A stretch of DNA of 64,000 nt from Planctomycetales bacterium. GTDB lineage: Bacteria > Planctomycetota > Planctomycetia > Planctomycetales > Planctomycetaceae. The stretch spans positions 186,001 to 250,000 of the forward strand of contig JANQPT010000061.1 of NCBI GenBank assembly GCA_028285345.1, in the 5' to 3' direction. Below are positions 45,741 through 55,012 of the stretch, in pieces. Position 1 is the stretch's first letter. Each line of letters opens with the position of its first letter. A program made the position numbers and the translations under genes. Below the pieces are notes generated by a model. The model was not told the origin of the DNA. It searched no databases and was given only the letters and a program-made list of their open reading frames with translations.

Positions 45741-47216
45741 ATGGCGGCCCGGGATCAAAGGCTCACTGTCGTCGGATACTGCATTGCCGGCCTCGCCTTG
45801 TTGGGTCTTTCCGGCTGTGGGGGGATCGGAGGCACACCAGTGCCGGTCTCCGGAGCGGTCACGTTAAACAACACTCCGCTCCCTTTCGCGCTCGTTACAT
45901 TTCATCCCGAGCAGATCGGGGGACGGACGGTTGCCGCGGTGACTGATATTCGCGGTCGCTATACGCTGCGCGATGGAGAGCAGTTGGGCGTTCCCGAGGG
46001 AACCTACCGGGTCACGATCCGTTACTTCACCGGCAATGGCGGGATCCCGCAACGCCCCGACGCTGATCCGGGATTTGAAGGCGACGGATGGGATCAGTTA
46101 TTGCCCGCAAAATATAGCGAGAGAGAAGAAACAGAGATTCTAGTCGTAGTCCTTGATCCGGAGGAACAGGCCAGCTCATTCCGGCATGACCTGAAAGGAG
46201 ACGATGTGCCGTTGCCTCCCGCCGCGAGACCTCGTGGAGATGTTGTGCGACCGCGGCCCGCAACACCTGATTCCCAGGAACCGGTTCAGCCTCTCTCGGT
46301 GTCAACGTCGTCGTCGTTCTTGAGTGCGGAGATGATCGTCTATGGCGGCGGCGTCTTGCTGTTTTTGGTCGCGGCGGGTGGGGTGTTTTTGTTCGTCAGC
46401 CGGCGCCGGGTGAGCACTGCCGAGAGCGTCGATCCCGGCTATCAATATGAGGGCGAACTCAACGCAGAGGCCCCGATGCCGCAACCCGCGGCTCCGGCGC
46501 CGCGCCGCAAAAAGAAGCGCAAAAAGAAAAAGGTCCGCAAGAAATCAGCCGATGCGGACGGCGACGCCTCGGCGCCAATCCCCGACGGAGACGCTGACAC
46601 AGCCGGGAGTCCCTTCCCTGTTCTGGATGAAGGCATGGACGACGACGAGATGGCGGCAGCTTTCCTCGCCGGCGATGAAGAAACGATTCCCGCTCCCAAG
46701 CCGAAAGACTCCGGAGAGTCCGCGGTCGCCCGCCGAATGCTCGAATCGGGCGGGTTTGTCAAGGTGCAATGTGACGACGCTCCCGCCGTGAACGTGAAGA
46801 AAGTCGACGATCTTCCTGAAGACGAGTTTCACATCCAAGGTGTATTCTTCGAAGGTGTCGAGGACTTCAACGACGAAAAACTGGCCAGTTTCGACAAGCT
46901 GCCGCAATTGGACACGCTCGACTTGGCCGCAACTGCGGTGACCGATTCCGGACTGAAGTCCCTCAAGAAGTTTCCGACGATCAGAACGTTGGCGCTGTCC
47001 AGAACGGCCGTCACCGATGCCGGTCTGGAACACTTGACGGCCCTGCCGAATCTCCGCGTGTTGTTGCTGTACCGCACAAAGGTCTCTGATAGCGGATTGG
47101 CGCATCTGAAGAAGTTAACGCACCTCAAGACCATTGAGCTGAAGCGCACCGAGGTCAGCAAACAGGCAGCCAAGGAACTTCAGTCGGAGTTGCCGAAGTG
47201 TAAAGTGATTATCTGA
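45741..47216 (+). CDS. Transmembrane lipoprotein with transthyretin-like and leucine-rich-repeat domains
   Basis: A 491-residue protein with ATG 45741 behind AAAGGTGG. The lipoprotein signal ends LLGLSGCGG. Residues ~30-135 form a carboxypeptidase-regulatory-like domain (PVSGAVTLNNTPLPFALVTF, GRYTLRDGE) of a kind common in Planctomycetes. A transmembrane helix near 205-225 ends in SRRRVS, followed by a very basic linker (RRKKKRKKKKVRKK) and an acidic stretch. Four leucine-rich repeats then fill ~365-490 (LDTLDLAATAVTDSGLKSL, IRTLALSRTAVTDAGLEHL). By the positive-inside rule the LRR part would be cytoplasmic. Function unknown. Confidence 0.82.
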   Translation: MAARDQRLTVVGYCIAGLALLGLSGCGGIGGTPVPVSGAVTLNNTPLPFALVTFHPEQIGGRTVAAVTDIRGRYTLRDGEQLGVPEGTYRVTIRYFTGNGGIPQRPDADPGFEGDGWDQLLPAKYSEREETEILVVVLDPEEQASSFRHDLKGDDVPLPPAARPRGDVVRPRPATPDSQEPVQPLSVSTSSSFLSAEMIVYGGGVLLFLVAAGGVFLFVSRRRVSTAESVDPGYQYEGELNAEAPMPQPAAPAPRRKKKRKKKKVRKKSADADGDASAPIPDGDADTAGSPFPVLDEGMDDDEMAAAFLAGDEETIPAPKPKDSGESAVARRMLESGGFVKVQCDDAPAVNVKKVDDLPEDEFHIQGVFFEGVEDFNDEKLASFDKLPQLDTLDLAATAVTDSGLKSLKKFPTIRTLALSRTAVTDAGLEHLTALPNLRVLLLYRTKVSDSGLAHLKKLTHLKTIELKRTEVSKQAAKELQSELPKCKVII

Positions 47217-47555
47217 TCGGTTGATGCTTCTTCACGAATTGCTCGCTTCCCCTTCATTGGCTCTTCACTGCCGGCTCCTACAGTTGTCGCGCGGACGCAC
47301 AGAATGCAGGCCGCTGCCCGGGATCGGGCGGGTGGAAAACCGGCAAGTTGCTGACACCCAAGACAGCCGAACGTGACGATCGGAGTCCCCTGACGGACGG
47401 CCCGCCGTGTAAGTCTCTATAGGGTAACGCATTACGCAAAACCCCTGATGCCGGCACTCTCTGGCACACCCATTGCATCAGTGTTGATGGCGTGAGACTC
47501 TCCTTCTCTTATGGAGAGATCGGAACGGTAGTACTTATCAGAAAGAAGTAAAGCG
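47217..47555. other. Intergenic stretch before the HAD gene
   Basis: About 340 bases without a gene. It contains the sigma-54-type promoter at 47462-47477 and a small hairpin CTCTCC/GGAGAG (47498-47518) in the predicted leader. Confidence 0.5.
47462..47477 (+). promoter_or_regulatory. Sigma-54 (RpoN) promoter
   Basis: TGGCAC-ACCCA-TTGCA matches the consensus TGGCAC-N5-TTGCW exactly, with GG and GC ten bases apart. It lies 79 bases before the HAD phosphatase start, in a long non-coding stretch and in the right direction. Confidence 0.75.
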
Positions 47556-48344
47556 ATGAGCAACGGATTCTTGATCGACATGGATGGCGTAATTTATCGA
47601 GGCAGCGAATTGATTCCAGGGGCTGATGTCTTCATCGGACAACTGGTCGAGCGGGATATCCCATTCCTGTTTCTCACCAACAATAGCCAACGAACGCGAC
47701 GCGACGTCGCCACAAAACTGAGGAGAATGGGGATTTCTGTTGAAGAGCGCCACATCTTTACCTGTGCCATGGCAACAGCCCGGTTTTTGGCCCGTCAAAA
47801 GCCGAACGGGACTGCGTACGTCATCGGCGAAGGAGGACTGCTTCAGGCGTTGCACATAAACGGATATTCCATCGTGGACCACGATCCCGACTATGTGGTC
47901 GTCGGCGAGGGCCGCTCCGTCAACTTCGAGATGATTGAAACGGCGGTCCGAATGATCGAAAAGGGAGCGAAGCTCGTCGCCACGAACATGGACCCGAATT
48001 GCCCCACGCAACACGGCCTGCGCCCCGGCTGTGGAGCGATCGTGGCCATGCTCGAAGCAGCAACGGGATTGCACGCTTTCAGCGTCGGCAAGCCCAGCCC
48101 GATCATGATGCGGCACGCCCGCAAGGAACTTGGCCTGTCCACCTCTCAAGTCACCATGATCGGCGATACGATGGAGACCGATATCTTGGGCGGCGTCGAA
48201 ATGGGCTACAACACCATCCTCGTGCTCTCCGGGGGAACCAAACGAGAAGACCTCGCCAATTTCGCGTATCAACCGGGGCGAATTGTCGATTCCATCGCCG
48301 ATCTCTGTGAGGCAATCGAACTCGTCGGCGGCAGCGCCGCATAA
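47556..48344 (+). CDS. HAD-IIA family phosphatase (NagD-like)
   Basis: A 262-residue haloacid dehalogenase-type phosphatase. Motif I is DMDG (Asp8, Asp10), motif II LFLTNNSQRTRR, the lysine of motif III lies in GKPSPIMM, and motif IV is IGDTMETDILGG. The cap domain is type IIA, as in NagD and 4-nitrophenylphosphatase. An AAGAAG-like site precedes the ATG. The upstream sigma-54 promoter suggests control by nitrogen, envelope or another enhancer-bound signal. The substrate is unknown. Confidence 0.9.
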   Translation: MSNGFLIDMDGVIYRGSELIPGADVFIGQLVERDIPFLFLTNNSQRTRRDVATKLRRMGISVEERHIFTCAMATARFLARQKPNGTAYVIGEGGLLQALHINGYSIVDHDPDYVVVGEGRSVNFEMIETAVRMIEKGAKLVATNMDPNCPTQHGLRPGCGAIVAMLEAATGLHAFSVGKPSPIMMRHARKELGLSTSQVTMIGDTMETDILGGVEMGYNTILVLSGGTKREDLANFAYQPGRIVDSIADLCEAIELVGGSAA

Positions 48345-48353
48345 AGCCGACCT

Positions 48354-49355
48354 TTAGGGACTGTTACCGACCGCTTCCCAGTGCCCGCTCGTGCCCGCTT
48401 TGAGAATCGCTTCGATCACGAGCATATTGCGCACCGCGTCCGTGATCGGAGTCGGAACCGGGGTGTCATCGAGAATCGCTTGTGAAAACAAGTCCCCCTG
48501 GATCCGGTATTGGTCGCAGATGTCGAATGTCATCTCCTCAATGCCCCCGGACGTCTCGTGCCAAATGCGACACGGCCGATCCGGCGGCGCGTTGAACGGG
48601 ATCTCGATTTCAACACGCCCATCAGTGCCGAAGATGTTCACACGTTGGCGGGGAAACAGTTGTGTGCTGCAGGTGAAGGAACTCGTGCCGCGACCAAAAT
48701 CGAGAATTGCCGACGCCAGCCGGTCAGTGCCGAAATCGGGATCGTACTCGACGGTTCCGGCGACTCGCTCCGGTTCGCTTTCGAAGAGAAATCGCGAGAG
48801 GGAAATCGGATAGCAGCCGATATCCATCAGCCCTCCTCCGCCGATGTCGGCTTGATTGCGAACATTTTCGGCATCGCGATTGAAATAGGAAAAGAACGAC
48901 TCGATCGACCGCAATTCTCCGATTTGGTTCTCAGCAACAATCGTTTTTGCAGCCACCCATTGCGGATGGTGGCGATACATGAACGCCTCCATCAGTTTGA
49001 GATTCGGGTGCCGCTCTCCCGCATCGACAAGTTGCTGTCCTTCCTCGGCGGAAAGCCCGATCGGTTTTTCGCAAAGCACGTGTTTTCCCGCTTCCAGTGC
49101 CTGAATCGACCACGGAACATGCAAGTGGTTCGGCAGCGGATTGTAGATAGCGTCGATATCCGAGTCGGCCAGCAACTCCTCGTAGGATCCATAAGAGTTG
49201 GCGATTCCTAAACGGCCGGCGGCGGCGTTCGACTTTTCGGCGGTCCGCGAAGCGATGCCGGCGATCTCGCAGATCTCGCTTTGCTGCATGGCCGGGATGA
49301 CTTTCTCCGTCGCAATCTTGGCGACGCCCAGCACACCCCATCTGATTTTGCCCAT
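48354..49355 (-). CDS. Gfo/Idh/MocA family oxidoreductase
   Basis: A cytoplasmic 333-residue NAD(P)-dependent oxidoreductase without a signal peptide. The Rossmann motif is KIRWGVLGVAKIATEKV at the start. The typical HVLCEKPIGLSAEEG and LMEAFMYRHHPQW follow, the latter resembling the dihydrodiol dehydrogenase/glucose-fructose oxidoreductase branch. It is convergent with the HAD gene with a 9-bp gap. The substrate is unknown. Confidence 0.9.
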   Translation of the reverse strand: MGKIRWGVLGVAKIATEKVIPAMQQSEICEIAGIASRTAEKSNAAAGRLGIANSYGSYEELLADSDIDAIYNPLPNHLHVPWSIQALEAGKHVLCEKPIGLSAEEGQQLVDAGERHPNLKLMEAFMYRHHPQWVAAKTIVAENQIGELRSIESFFSYFNRDAENVRNQADIGGGGLMDIGCYPISLSRFLFESEPERVAGTVEYDPDFGTDRLASAILDFGRGTSSFTCSTQLFPRQRVNIFGTDGRVEIEIPFNAPPDRPCRIWHETSGGIEEMTFDICDQYRIQGDLFSQAILDDTPVPTPITDAVRNMLVIEAILKAGTSGHWEAVGNSP

Positions 49356-49493
49356 AACGTCCGTTTCCCAGATAGTCTTACCGTGAGCCGTTTCTTGCGG
49401 ACTCAGCCCGATATCCTAAGCGCCGCTGCTCTGATCCACAAGGACGTACAGGTGTCGCCGCGGGCCCTTCATCGTGACAATCATGATTGCGAT

Positions 49494-49540
49494 TCATTAA
49501 AAGAATGAACCAAGCCGATCGAGATTCGACTTGGTTCATT
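49494..49540 (-). terminator. Rho-independent terminator after the small cytochrome c gene
   Basis: Perfect 11-bp arms AATGAACCAAG (49504-49514) and CTTGGTTCATT (49530-49540). On the minus strand they are followed by CTTTTAATG. The site is 50 bases after the cytochrome stop at 49590. Confidence 0.75.
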
Positions 49541-49589
49541 TGGCGTCAACAGGATTTCGCAGCAATCGCGAGTGAGTTTCGATTTCCTC

Positions 49590-50027
49590 TTAAGACTTCT
49601 TCTTCCCCTTATGGGCTTTGTGACAGACGGCGCAGCCTCCCTTTGTCAATGCGCCGAATGCCTTTTTAGCAGCTTCGAGATTCTTGTCCTTGACGGCTGC
49701 GTCGAGTTCCTTGCTGTTCTGCTGGATTGCCTTGGCCGCTTTGGCCCACTCGCCGTCCGGGCAGCGACCATCTGCCATCAACACGTGGCCTGCTTCGTTC
49801 AACAACGCGGTCCGCAATGCGATCTCATCCCAATCGGCGCTGTCCGCCTTCAGGGCTTTGCCCAACGCACCGCAATTCGGACCCACGATTCCCTTCATCA
49901 ATTGCTTGGTTGTTGCGATCCGTTTCTTCTCCTTCTTTTGATTGCCTTCTGCTGTTGTCAATTGCAGTGCCCCAGCGGCCACTGCCGCAGCCAAGAAAAG
50001 ACATCCGACGACTCTCACGTTCTTCAT
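49590..50027 (-). CDS. Small secreted cytochrome c (c556/c'-like)
   Basis: A 145-residue periplasmic protein. ATG 50027 follows GAGGAG and starts a signal peptide (VVGCLFLAAAVAAGALQLTTA). The mature part is helical, with a single heme site at the very C-terminal end (CAVCHKAHKGKKKS). That arrangement is typical of the four-helix cytochrome c'/c556 group. The redox partner is unknown. Confidence 0.85.
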   Translation of the reverse strand: MKNVRVVGCLFLAAAVAAGALQLTTAEGNQKKEKKRIATTKQLMKGIVGPNCGALGKALKADSADWDEIALRTALLNEAGHVLMADGRCPDGEWAKAAKAIQQNSKELDAAVKDKNLEAAKKAFGALTKGGCAVCHKAHKGKKKS

Positions 50028-50250
50028 GTTGCTCTCCTCAATTTTGAAAACGTCCCCGATTGCCGAAGAAAACACCAGATATTTGCATCAACATATCTAG
50101 TTTTGTGAGTATACACACACTGGGGCGCGAATGCGAAAGACTTCCGCAGGAATTCTGCAGGGTTTTGGCAATTCCTCGGTTCCGATAAACTCCATCGCTC
50201 CGCACGATCTTTATTCCGCCGAGTCGTTTTCGAAATAACTGGAGACCCAG

Positions 50251-50841
50251 ATGACTACGCCGCGTATCTTGGCATTTGCCGGAAGCACTCGCACTGATTC
50301 GTTCAACAAGAAACTGGTGACGATTGCCGCCGAGGCTGCGCGGGCTGCGGGTGCAGAAGTGACGTTCCTCGATCTGCGCGATTTGGAGTTGCCAATCTTC
50401 GATCAGGACTTCGAAGCGGAGCACGGCTTGCCTGACGGGACAATTCGGCTGAAGCAACTGCTGGCCGAGCATGACGGCCTCCTGATCTCCTCGCCGGAGT
50501 ACAACAGCTCTGTGACAGCCGTGCTTAAGAACGCCATCGATTGGGCGTCGCGTCCGGCAACTCCCGATGAACCGACGCTCAGTTCATTCGCCGGCAAAGT
50601 GGCCGGGTTGATGAGCGCGTCTCCCGGAGCACTCGGCGGGCTGCGGGGGCTGGTCCATCTGCGGTCGATCCTGTCGAATATCAAAGTGATCGTGTTGCCG
50701 GATCAGATGGCGATCCCAGCCGCCCACAATGCAATTGCTGAAGACGGAACACTGGTCGACCCCAAGCACCATCAGGCGATTGCAGGAATTTCTGAGAGGT
50801 TGACGGAGGTCTTGAAAAAACTCGGTGCCGATGAAAACTAA
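50251..50841 (+). CDS. NADPH-dependent FMN reductase
   Basis: A 196-residue flavodoxin-fold reductase. The phosphate loop is AGSTRTDSFNKKL, and the FMN-contact segment SPEYNSSVTAVLKNAIDW is highly characteristic (residues ~83-100). GLMSASPGALGGLRGL also fits the family. It probably supplies reduced flavin or reduces quinones or metals; the actual acceptor is unknown. Confidence 0.92.
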   Translation: MTTPRILAFAGSTRTDSFNKKLVTIAAEAARAAGAEVTFLDLRDLELPIFDQDFEAEHGLPDGTIRLKQLLAEHDGLLISSPEYNSSVTAVLKNAIDWASRPATPDEPTLSSFAGKVAGLMSASPGALGGLRGLVHLRSILSNIKVIVLPDQMAIPAAHNAIAEDGTLVDPKHHQAIAGISERLTEVLKKLGADEN

Positions 50842-50954
50842 CGTGAGCAGCGGGTTTATCGCTAAAAATTCGTGCTATCGAAGCATATAATTCCTCGAGT
50901 GCATAAAAACCAGACAGGCAGATTGGGCCGTGTTTGGCCGATCAGGAGGCTGCG

Positions 50955-51947
50955 ATGAATCTTGAACTTGTCGATCCATCATCGGCGGAGGAATACGAAG
51001 ATCCGCTCGACCTGATGGACGAAATCGACCGGCTCAAAGTTGAGAAGGACGCCACAATTCTGGCGCATTACTACGTCGACGGCGAAATCCAGGACGTCGC
51101 CGACTTCAACGGCGACAGTCTGAAACTGGCCCGCGACGCGACCAAAGTGTCGACCTCGACGATTGTGTTTTGCGGTGTCCACTTCATGGCGGAGTCGGCC
51201 AAAATACTGAATCCCGAAAAGAAGGTACTCCTGCCGGACATGTTGGCCGGCTGTTCGCTCGCCGAAAGCTGTCCGGCAGACCGGCTTGCCGCCCACCAGG
51301 CTAAACTTCGGGCTGAGGGCCATGACTTTGAAACGGTGGCCTACATCAACACCACCGCCGCCGTCAAAAGCCTTTCCGATTGGATCGTCACCAGCGGCAA
51401 CGCCCGCGAGATCATCGACCGGGTTCCCGCCGACAAAGAGATTCTGTTCGTCCCCGATCAGCACTTGGGTCGTTATCTGGCCGAGGTCTCCGGCCGGGAA
51501 TTGATGCTCTGGCCCGGCAGTTGCATGGTGCACGAGATCTTCAGCGTCCAGGATCTCCTCCGTGCGAAGCGCAACAATCCCGGCAGCGAGGTGATCGCGC
51601 ATCCGGAGTGCCCCAAGACGATTTTGGACGAAAGCGACTTCATCGGCGGGACGGAAAAAATGCGGCGGCACGTGATGGAAACGACCGAGCCGACAACGTT
51701 TCTGGTGGCGACCGAATCGGCGATGATTCATCCGTTGACAAAGTCGGCGCCGCAACACACTTACATTCCCGTGCCCGGATTGATGGAATCGACCGGCGAA
51801 ACGTGCGCCTGCAACCGTTGCCCGCACATGGCCCGCAACACGTTGCAAAAGTTGCGCGACTGCCTAAAGAACGGTCAGCCCGAAATCGTCTGGCAACCGT
51901 ACTTTGAAAAGGCGCGGGAAGTTCTCACGCGGAGCCTGCTGCAATAA
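50955..51947 (+). CDS. nadA: Quinolinate synthase
   Basis: NAD synthesis enzyme that joins iminoaspartate and dihydroxyacetone phosphate. The protein has 330 residues from ATG 50955, behind AGGAGG. Its 4Fe-4S cysteines lie in [17 protein letters not shown] and [11 protein letters not shown]. The opening [23 protein letters not shown] is typical. The next gene begins 2 bp after its stop. Confidence 0.96.
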   Translation: MNLELVDPSSAEEYEDPLDLMDEIDRLKVEKDATILAHYYVDGEIQDVADFNGDSLKLARDATKVSTSTIVFCGVHFMAESAKILNPEKKVLLPDMLAGCSLAESCPADRLAAHQAKLRAEGHDFETVAYINTTAAVKSLSDWIVTSGNAREIIDRVPADKEILFVPDQHLGRYLAEVSGRELMLWPGSCMVHEIFSVQDLLRAKRNNPGSEVIAHPECPKTILDESDFIGGTEKMRRHVMETTEPTTFLVATESAMIHPLTKSAPQHTYIPVPGLMESTGETCACNRCPHMARNTLQKLRDCLKNGQPEIVWQPYFEKAREVLTRSLLQ

Positions 51948-51949
51948 CA

Positions 51950-52324
51950 ATGACGGACCAACCGACGACCCGCCCCCAAGCGCTATTGCTGTGCGGCGAT
52001 TTGTTCTTCACCAGCAAAATCACCGGCACGGCCGATGCGCTGGGAATTCAAATGGATGTGCAGGCGCAAATACCCGAGTCGATTCCCGGGCCCGACGCGA
52101 CGGGATATCAACTCGTGATCATCGATTTGTCCCAGCCGGCCTTCTCGCCACAAAACGTGATGCAACGAATCTCAGCGACCGACCGTCCCCGCGTAATCGC
52201 CTTCGGCCCGCACGTCGACACGCAGACACTCCAAGCGGCACGCGACGCCGGTTGCGACGAAGTCCTTCCGCGCAGCCGTTTTTCGTCGGAACTTGTGGAC
52301 ATCCTACGGCGCGCCACGCTGTAG
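51950..52324 (+). CDS. Degenerate receiver-domain protein
   Basis: A 124-residue protein with the strand-helix alternation of a response-regulator receiver. LLLCGDLFFTSKITGTADALG, YQLVIIDLSQPAF (the Asp region) and RVIAFGPHVDTQTLQAARDAGCDEVLPRSRFSSEL stand for the core strands. The acidic pair after the first strand is missing and Lys is replaced by Arg or Ser, so it is probably not phosphorylated in the usual way. It lies 2 bp after nadA and is likely translated with it. Role unknown. Confidence 0.72.
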   Translation: MTDQPTTRPQALLLCGDLFFTSKITGTADALGIQMDVQAQIPESIPGPDATGYQLVIIDLSQPAFSPQNVMQRISATDRPRVIAFGPHVDTQTLQAARDAGCDEVLPRSRFSSELVDILRRATL

Positions 52325-52361
52325 GGCAGGCTCCCGACTGCCGCCGTACCAGAGTCCGTCC

Positions 52362-54155
52362 CTACTCTGCCAAATCAAATGCTGCCAGCACCGCCGCGTG
52401 TGCGGCTTCGCCGTGATCAGCGTCGACAACGGTGCTGATACGAACCTCGCTGGTGTTGATCATTTGCACGTTGATGTCCGCCGCGGCGAGGGCCTGGAAC
52501 AGTTTTTCCCCAACTCCGGTATGGCTCCGCAGGCCGATGCCGGTGACGGAGAGCTTTGCGATCTGTTCTTGATGATCAATCTGAGCGGTGTCCCATTGGG
52601 CTGCTGCGGCACGCGTGACCTCCAGGCTCTTTTCCAGTTCGTCACGCGGTACCGTAAATGACAGGTGCGCTTGCCGACTGTGGCTGATGTTCTGCACGAT
52701 CATGTCGACCATCACGCCCGCCTCGGCGTTCGCGCGGAACAATGTCGATGCAATGCCCGGGTTGTCGGGAATGTTGCTCACCGTGACCCGCGACTGGCTT
52801 CGGTCCAGATGCACGTTGCTGACCACGATGTCCTCCATCGAGGACAGCCGCGAGATGACATCCGATTCCCATTCTTCGCTGGTCATCGATGCGGACTTAG
52901 CAGGATTCACCCCGGATTGACCCAGCGGAGGCACCTGGCCATGTTCTTCGTGCAGCCCGAACGCCGTATGGACGGCGTGAACAGCGGACTCGCATTGATC
53001 GCGGTCGACGAGGACCGAAATCTTGATCTCGCTGGTGGTGATCATGCCGATATTCACGTCCGCGTCGCGCAGCGCTCGAAACATCTGGGCGGCGACGCCG
53101 GTGTGCGTGCGCATGCCGGCCCCCACGACCGAGACTTTCGACAGATTTGTCCCATGCAGCAATTCGCCGGCGCCCAATTCGTCGATTGCCGCCCCAGCAG
53201 CGGTCAGCGTCTCCGCCAGATCGGTCTGCGGCACCGTGAAGGAAACCTCCGCCAATCCGCCCTCGCCCACGTCCTGCACGATCATGTCGACTGGGATTTT
53301 GCGCTCCGACATTTTCTCCAGGACGACCTGCATCACGCCCGGCCGGTCCGGCAGTTTGGAGAGACTGACACGGGCTTCATCCCGCACGAACGCGACACCC
53401 GTGACCACCGGCAATTGCTCGGCCGGCTCGGGGGCGATCAGAGTTCCTTCCTCATCGGAATAGGAGGGCCGCACGCGGATCGGCACGCGGAATTTACTGG
53501 CGAATTCGATCGAACGTGAGTGCATCACGCCCGCGCCCAAACTGGCCAATTCTAGCATTTCGTCGTAGGAGATGCGGCTGATCTTGCGGGCTTCGGCCAC
53601 CATTCGCGGATCGGTCGTAAACACGCCTTCGACGTCGGTATAGATTTCGCACACATCGGCCTGTAACACCGCCGCCAGGGCCACCGCGGTCGTGTCACTG
53701 CCGCCGCGTCCCAGTGTGGTAATGTTGAGGTCTTCGTCGGTCCCTTGAAACCCGGCCGCGATCACGATCTTGCCCGCCCGCAGAGCGTTTCGCATCCGCT
53801 CGGTGGAAATGCTTTGGATGCGGGCTTTGGTGTGCGTCGAGTCGGTGACAATCCCGATTTGTCCGCCGGTGAGGCTGATCGCTTGCTCGCCGAGCGTCTG
53901 CACCGCCATCGCCATCAGTGCCACCGACTCCTGCTCGCCGGTTGAGAGCAGCATGTCCATTTCCCGCGCCGGCGGCTCGTCGGTAATCTCAGCCGCCAAT
54001 CCGACCAATTCGTCGGTCTTTTTCCCCCGCGCTGAGACGACCATCACGACTTGATGCCCCAAACGCTTCGCTTTGACTGCCCGGGCGGCGGCCGCCTTAA
54101 TTTTATCCGCATCGGCAACACTGGTGCCGCCGAATTTCTGCACGACAAGTAGCAC
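52362..54155 (-). CDS. lysC: Aspartate kinase with four ACT domains
   Basis: Makes aspartyl phosphate, the first step to lysine, threonine and methionine. The protein has 597 residues from the GTG at 54155 ([20 protein letters not shown]). A further 55 codons upstream are open but unlikely. The kinase domain has [12 protein letters not shown] and [16 protein letters not shown]. After residue ~265 there are two ACT pairs: [20 protein letters not shown] and the [14 protein letters not shown] region form the first, and a similar block ([33 protein letters not shown]) the second. Most bacterial enzymes (~400 residues) have one pair. Confidence 0.94.
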   Translation of the reverse strand: MLLVVQKFGGTSVADADKIKAAAARAVKAKRLGHQVVMVVSARGKKTDELVGLAAEITDEPPAREMDMLLSTGEQESVALMAMAVQTLGEQAISLTGGQIGIVTDSTHTKARIQSISTERMRNALRAGKIVIAAGFQGTDEDLNITTLGRGGSDTTAVALAAVLQADVCEIYTDVEGVFTTDPRMVAEARKISRISYDEMLELASLGAGVMHSRSIEFASKFRVPIRVRPSYSDEEGTLIAPEPAEQLPVVTGVAFVRDEARVSLSKLPDRPGVMQVVLEKMSERKIPVDMIVQDVGEGGLAEVSFTVPQTDLAETLTAAGAAIDELGAGELLHGTNLSKVSVVGAGMRTHTGVAAQMFRALRDADVNIGMITTSEIKISVLVDRDQCESAVHAVHTAFGLHEEHGQVPPLGQSGVNPAKSASMTSEEWESDVISRLSSMEDIVVSNVHLDRSQSRVTVSNIPDNPGIASTLFRANAEAGVMVDMIVQNISHSRQAHLSFTVPRDELEKSLEVTRAAAAQWDTAQIDHQEQIAKLSVTGIGLRSHTGVGEKLFQALAAADINVQMINTSEVRISTVVDADHGEAAHAAVLAAFDLAE

Positions 54156-55012
54156 GGGATTTCCACTCTCTTTACGACATGTCAACGTGGCGCACGATCC
54201 CCGCAGAGATTCGGGGAGGACGAATTCCAGATGATAGCGAATGAGCCTGCGGGCGGGAAGAAGGCGGTTTGGGGGAAATCGAGGGTTGATTGAGATTCGG
54301 AGGTGGTCATTTCGATTCACTTCAAAGATTGGGCTGGACTATGACAGCGAGTCCGACGTTCTCGTCGGCCTCCTTACGGGCGCGGTCAACCCGCTCAATA
54401 CGTACTGGCCAGAACTTGACCGTGAGCGTTCCGAAACAAATCCGCCATGCCGTCCTGCTTGACGTGCAAAACGACTTCGCGAGTTCGCCTCGCTCATCGA
54501 ATTAAACACCGACGACAACCATTTGCTGGCCTTCAACTGGTCAATCTGCGGGGCCTTGCTGATCTTCACCATCGCGCCCACGCGAATCTGGACCACATTC
54601 ACACCATTCACCGGCGTTTTCCGAAACCGGTCCATGGCAACTATCGCCGTTGTTCTGCCCAACAGAAACGCGTCATTGCGACCGATTGGCCGGCACAATC
54701 GAAATGAACGGGTTTTGTGATCGACGCCAACCACGCTCGAAACGCGCGCTGGCTTAGTCGCCGGTGGTGCAATACGCATGGCGATTTGCTGGAGGTTGAG
54801 CGATTCCGAGTGGAGACGTTGCTTCAACGCGGTACCGTCGTCGAATTCTGAGATAGCAAATCGGTTGGGCTGTCCGCTTCCCACTCAAAACTTCGTCACA
54901 CAATCGGAATAGTCATGGTTATCGTCAAAGTTTAACTCATCTCACTGCCGATCCATGACGAAAGGGCGCAATCTCCTTACTAAGCGGGGGCTTGAATTTC
55001 GGAACGAGACAA
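54156..55012. other. Gene-poor stretch of about 860 bases
   Basis: No confident gene. The minus frame 54339-54884 encodes 181 residues. Its middle part (PVNGVNVVQIRVGAMVKIS) looks protein-like with plausible codon use, while both ends look random. It may be a decayed gene. No repeat or mobile element ends were seen. Confidence 0.35.

Noticed and set aside
52665-53519. 284-residue frame on the + strand
   Set aside because: Antisense to the ACT region of aspartate kinase; His/Arg-rich.
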